In this document: positions 4,163 through 6,835 of the stretch, in pieces | How the letters are laid out: every line of letters starts with the position of its first letter | Numbering within the stretch: the stretch's first letter is position 1 | Assembly (NCBI GenBank): GCA_964577205.1 | Contig: CAZNYG010000089.1 | Location: 1-6,835, forward strand | Direction: 5' to 3' | Length of the DNA: 6,835 bases | From: CAZNYG01 sp964577205 | Lineage (GTDB): Bacteria; Elusimicrobiota; Endomicrobiia; Endomicrobiales; CAIRNS01 | Position numbers and translations under genes: made by a program | The notes under the pieces: model-generated | The model's input: the letters and a program-made list of their open reading frames with translations, nothing else | Told to the model about the DNA's origin: nothing | Database searches by the model: none

Positions 4163-5569
4163 ATGCTGAAATTCAATAAACACCGCCGGATACTTGAACC
4201 CGAAGAATACCAGTACGACCTGCAGAACGTCCAGGAACCGAACCTGTTCCGGGATATTTTCCCTTATACGGATATCCCGAAGATACCGTTCAACAACCGC
4301 GTCGTCCCGATGAACCCGCCGGAAGAGATATGGATCACCGATACGACGTTCCGCGACGGGCAGCAGGCGCTGCCTCCGTTCACGGTCGAGCAGATCGTCG
4401 ATCTCTTTGACATGATGCACCGCCTCGGCGGACCCAACGGCGTTATCCGCCAGAGCGAATTTTTCCTGTATTCCGAAAAGGACCGCGAAGCGGTCCGTAA
4501 GTGCATGGAAAGAGGGTACGAATTCCCCCACATCACCGCGTGGATCCGTGCCGTCAAAAGCGATTTTCATCTGGTCAAAGAGATGGGGCTCAGGGAAACT
4601 GGTATCCTGACCTCGTGTTCCGACTACCATATTTTCCTGAAATTGAAGAAGACACGCAGGGAAGCCCTGGACATGTATTTGAATATTGTCCGTGAGACGT
4701 TGAACGAAGGCATTGTCCCGCGGTGCCACTTTGAGGACATTACCCGCGCGGACTTCTACGGATTTGTCGTTCCGTTCGCCAGCGCCCTTATGAAGCTGGC
4801 AAAGGAAGCCAGGATACCCATAAAGATCCGCGCCTGCGATACGCTCGGTTTCGGTGTCGCCTATCCCGGCGCCGCGCTGCCGAGGAACGTCAACGGCATC
4901 ATGTACGGTCTCACGCAGCTGGCCGGCGTGCCGTCGGAATGGATCGAATGGCACGGCCACAACGATTTCTACCGCGGCCTTACCAACGCCACGTTCGCCT
5001 GGCTCTACGGCTGCTGCGGCATTAATGGTACTCTGCTCGGCATTGGAGAGCGGACCGGCAACACGCCGATCGAGGCGCTTGCTATCGAATACGCTTCAAT
5101 ACGCGGCACGCAGAACGGCATGGACCTGTCGGTCATCACGGAGATCGCCCGTTATTTCGAAAAGGAATTGAACTACCAGATCCCCGCCATGCAGCCGTTC
5201 GTCGGGGCGCATTTCAACGTGACCCGCGCGGGCATCCACGCGGACGGCCTGCTGAAAGACCAGGAGATCTACAACGTGTTCGACACGCAGACCATCCTGA
5301 ACCGCCCGCCCGACGTCGCCATTACGGACCGTTCCGGGCTCGCGGGCATCGCGTTCTGGCTGAACACCCAGTTGATAACGCTTGAGAACAGGAAGATCGA
5401 CAAGTCGCATCCCGGCGTCGCGAAAATGAAGGAATGGATCGACGGTCAGTTCGCCAAAGGCAGGGTCAACGTTATTTCGGACGACGAAATGCTGGACCTT
5501 GTGCGGCAGTACCTTCCCGAGTACTATCCGAAGGATGAAAAGGCCGCGCGCAAACCCTTGAAATGGTAA
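4163..5569 (+). CDS. Re-type citrate synthase-like DRE-TIM metallolyase (HMGL-like / isopropylmalate synthase superfamily)
   Basis: This 468-residue cytosolic enzyme is predicted to join acetyl-CoA to a 2-oxo acid. By its resemblance to the Re-face citrate synthase of Clostridium kluyveri, the substrate is probably oxaloacetate, giving citrate in an anaerobe. The TIM-barrel domain (about 54-330) has DTTFRDGQQ (60-68; D60 metal ligand, R64 catalytic), HFED (189-192), metal-binding WHGHND (263-268; H264, H266) and GIGERTGNTPIEA (293-305). AGIHADGLL (356-364) lies in the C-terminal part. Stretches such as IRQSEFFLYS (95-104) and SDYHIFLKL (153-161) are typical of the Re-citrate synthase branch rather than LeuA, and there is no LeuA regulatory domain. 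AGGAG (4152-4156) sits 6 nt before the ATG. Homocitrate or another 2-alkylmalate synthase is the main alternative. It has its own probable promoter at 3971. Confidence 0.8.
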   Translation: MLKFNKHRRILEPEEYQYDLQNVQEPNLFRDIFPYTDIPKIPFNNRVVPMNPPEEIWITDTTFRDGQQALPPFTVEQIVDLFDMMHRLGGPNGVIRQSEFFLYSEKDREAVRKCMERGYEFPHITAWIRAVKSDFHLVKEMGLRETGILTSCSDYHIFLKLKKTRREALDMYLNIVRETLNEGIVPRCHFEDITRADFYGFVVPFASALMKLAKEARIPIKIRACDTLGFGVAYPGAALPRNVNGIMYGLTQLAGVPSEWIEWHGHNDFYRGLTNATFAWLYGCCGINGTLLGIGERTGNTPIEALAIEYASIRGTQNGMDLSVITEIARYFEKELNYQIPAMQPFVGAHFNVTRAGIHADGLLKDQEIYNVFDTQTILNRPPDVAITDRSGLAGIAFWLNTQLITLENRKIDKSHPGVAKMKEWIDGQFAKGRVNVISDDEMLDLVRQYLPEYYPKDEKAARKPLKW

Positions 5570-5584
5570 CAGGATTCTCAGGAT

Positions 5585-5623
5585 CAAGCCGCGTGCGGCG
5601 CGCTGTGCCGCTTGAACGGCTTG
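5585..5623. other. Nested stem-loop between the citrate synthase-like gene and the sensor gene
   Basis: CAAGCCG (5585-5591) pairs perfectly with CGGCTTG (5617-5623). Inside it, GCGGC (5595-5599) pairs with GCCGC (5607-5611) around a seven-base loop. It lies 15 bp after the TAA at 5569 and is followed by a G-run, not a T-run. It is therefore not a standard intrinsic terminator, but it could slow polymerase, protect the upstream mRNA 3' end or be a dispersed palindrome. Confidence 0.5.
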
Positions 5624-5644
5624 GGGGGGAAGGATCGTGATCTG

Positions 5645-6835
5645 GTGAAAACGTCTGCCACACGGACGAAAAAGAAGAACGCGTCTCGAGCGCGGAACAC
5701 GCCGCACCGGTTCCGCGTACACCTGCCTGCCGCCGCGTACGAATTCCCCGACACTTTCTCAGACGCGTTTACCCGCGGCTGGGATTCACTGCGTGAAACA
5801 GTAATGCCGCCCTGCCGGGCATACGCCCTGCGGGCGATGCTTTTTGTCCGGGGCCTGCGGCTTTCGCTGCGTTACAAGCTTATCTCTCTTTTCTTTCTTG
5901 CCATCGTCATACCCGCGGTCGTCCTGGGCGGCATAGTGACGGCCATCAGCCGCAGCATCCTGCGCGATTCGATCTTCTACCGCCAGCAGGAAACGCTGTC
6001 GCGCCTTGCCGACCGTATCAACTACCAGCTGGAACGCCATAACAAACTGCTTTCCCTTTCGCAGAACCTGGCCCTTATGCCTCTCGCCCAGCAGCACCTG
6101 GTCGCACGGAACCTTCTTGTCCAGGGCAACGCTTTCTCGGAAATAAGCATGGTGGACCCGCTCGGGCAGGAACTCTGGAAATTCCGCAGGGGCGACGGCA
6201 TGGCGACCGACCTTGTGAACCGTTCCCGCCGGGGAGAATACCGCAAAGCGCGTTCCGGCAGAAGTTTCATCAGCCAGGTCTATTTTTCCGATCAGCACAA
6301 CCCGTACATCATCCTGTCGGTGCCGCTGAAACAGCGCGCCGGGGTCCTGATAGCGAAACTGGATTTTGAACAGCTCTGGCAGTGGATTTCCGAGGTCCAG
6401 ATAGGCGAGACCGGTGAAGCGTTCATCGTCGACCGCCTTGGCAACCTCATCGCTCACCGGGAAAAGGAACGGGTGCTTGCCCACAGCAATTTCAAGGGCC
6501 TTCCCGTCGTGCGCGATTTCCTCGCCCGCCGTCTGCCGGAACCGGACCAGTGGCGGCAGTACCGCGATGAGCGCGGCCGGAAGGTCGCGGCCATGTACCA
6601 GACGATCCCTCGCCTGGGCTGGGGCGTCATTACCCAGATCCCGGTTTCCGAGATATACCAGCCCGTTCAAAAGATGTACCGCGGGATACTTTACTGGACG
6701 CTGCTGTGGACGGGCCTTTTCCTGCTGATCGGGCTCCGTTTCGTGAAACGCATCATCGATCCTCTGGCCCACCTTCGTTCGGGCGCCAACCAGATCAGCA
6801 GGGGGAAACTGGACATAAAGCTCAACATCCATACC
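5645..6835 (+). CDS. Membrane sensor protein: TM - dCache-like periplasmic domain - TM - HAMP (partial, runs off the right edge)
   Basis: This is the N-terminal part (397 codons in the window) of an inner-membrane signal receptor. Numbered from GTG 5645, TM1 is at about 79-98 (hydrophobic ISLFFLAIVIP run). The periplasmic part is at about 99-346 and carries the dCache-type signature GETGEAFIVDRLGNLIAHR; TM2 is at 347-364. A HAMP linker follows, with the expected proline (RIIDPL) and ISRGKLD. The output domain (histidine kinase, diguanylate cyclase or chemotaxis signalling domain) lies beyond the window and cannot be named. The frame is open from the preceding TAA (5569) to the edge. GTG 5645 is chosen because AAGGA (5630-5634) lies 10 nt upstream; ATG 5804 and ATG 5837 have no clear ribosome binding site but give the more usual short N-terminus. 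The ligand is unknown. Confidence 0.82.
   Translation, partial: MKTSATRTKKKNASRARNTPHRFRVHLPAAAYEFPDTFSDAFTRGWDSLRETVMPPCRAYALRAMLFVRGLRLSLRYKLISLFFLAIVIPAVVLGGIVTAISRSILRDSIFYRQQETLSRLADRINYQLERHNKLLSLSQNLALMPLAQQHLVARNLLVQGNAFSEISMVDPLGQELWKFRRGDGMATDLVNRSRRGEYRKARSGRSFISQVYFSDQHNPYIILSVPLKQRAGVLIAKLDFEQLWQWISEVQIGETGEAFIVDRLGNLIAHREKERVLAHSNFKGLPVVRDFLARRLPEPDQWRQYRDERGRKVAAMYQTIPRLGWGVITQIPVSEIYQPVQKMYRGILYWTLLWTGLFLLIGLRFVKRIIDPLAHLRSGANQISRGKLDIKLNIHT

Noticed and set aside
4160..4960. 266-codon open frame on the minus strand
   Set aside because: Mirror of the citrate synthase-like gene; residues are rich in R, H, V and D as expected of an antisense shadow.
5786..6832. 348-codon open frame on the minus strand
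   Set aside because: It is antisense to the sensor gene, whose + strand frame has clear membrane, dCache and HAMP signatures. The minus translation has no family features and is explained by GC-rich codon structure.

Overview
This looks like a piece of a draft genome from an uncultured, probably anaerobic bacterium. It contains a run of ten Ns, bacterial sigma70-type promoters, a tRNA gene without an encoded CCA end, an intrinsic terminator and several families of short dispersed repeats. The Re-type citrate synthase-like gene fits an anaerobe (this enzyme type is known from clostridia, sulfate reducers and dehalococcoids). The mix of anaerobic metabolism, paired COG1373 ATPases and many dispersed repeats would suit a lineage such as Omnitrophota or Desulfobacterota. 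That placement is only an impression; nothing here fixes the phylum. All supported genes are on the + strand.

Layout. (1) Bases 1-75 are the C-terminal end of an unidentified gene, followed by about 130 bp of non-coding DNA with a GGACGC-type repeat. (2) Bases 209-2979 hold an accessory-looking block: a large palindrome over a full-consensus promoter, an AAA+ ATPase of the COG1373/DUF4143 type, an abutting nfu gene (NifU C-terminal domain, iron-sulfur cluster scaffold), then a second, diverged COG1373/DUF4143 ATPase with its own palindrome-bearing promoter. The block ends with about 16 codons of a second nfu gene. Both ATPases appear to be transcribed from promoters whose -10 box lies 6-8 bp before the ATG, so their mRNAs should be leaderless or nearly so. 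(3) Bases 2989-3084 form a GCTCAT-rich inverted repeat. It is followed by a metallophosphoesterase of the MJ0936/YfcE type, whose best start is a GTG at 3111. (4) Bases 3612-3829 have no gene but carry another GGACGC repeat and a REP-like hairpin. (5) A CAU-anticodon tRNA interrupted by the assembly gap is followed by a strong intrinsic terminator. (6) A promoter and a MITE-like pair of inverted repeats precede a 468-residue Re-citrate synthase-like DRE-TIM enzyme. (7) After a strong stem-loop, a membrane sensor (TM, dCache-like periplasmic domain, TM, HAMP) runs off the right edge.

The most interesting part is the ATPase-nfu-ATPase-nfu-tail block. The nfu tail differs from the intact nfu mostly by silent changes, so it came from a protein-coding paralogue or homologue that was later cut short. 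Either a tandem [ATPase-nfu] pair lost most of its second nfu, or the second ATPase arrived by insertion or recombination at the 3' end of nfu. The right-hand genes (citrate synthase-like enzyme and sensor) look like ordinary chromosomal genes and have no evident functional tie to the ATPase block.
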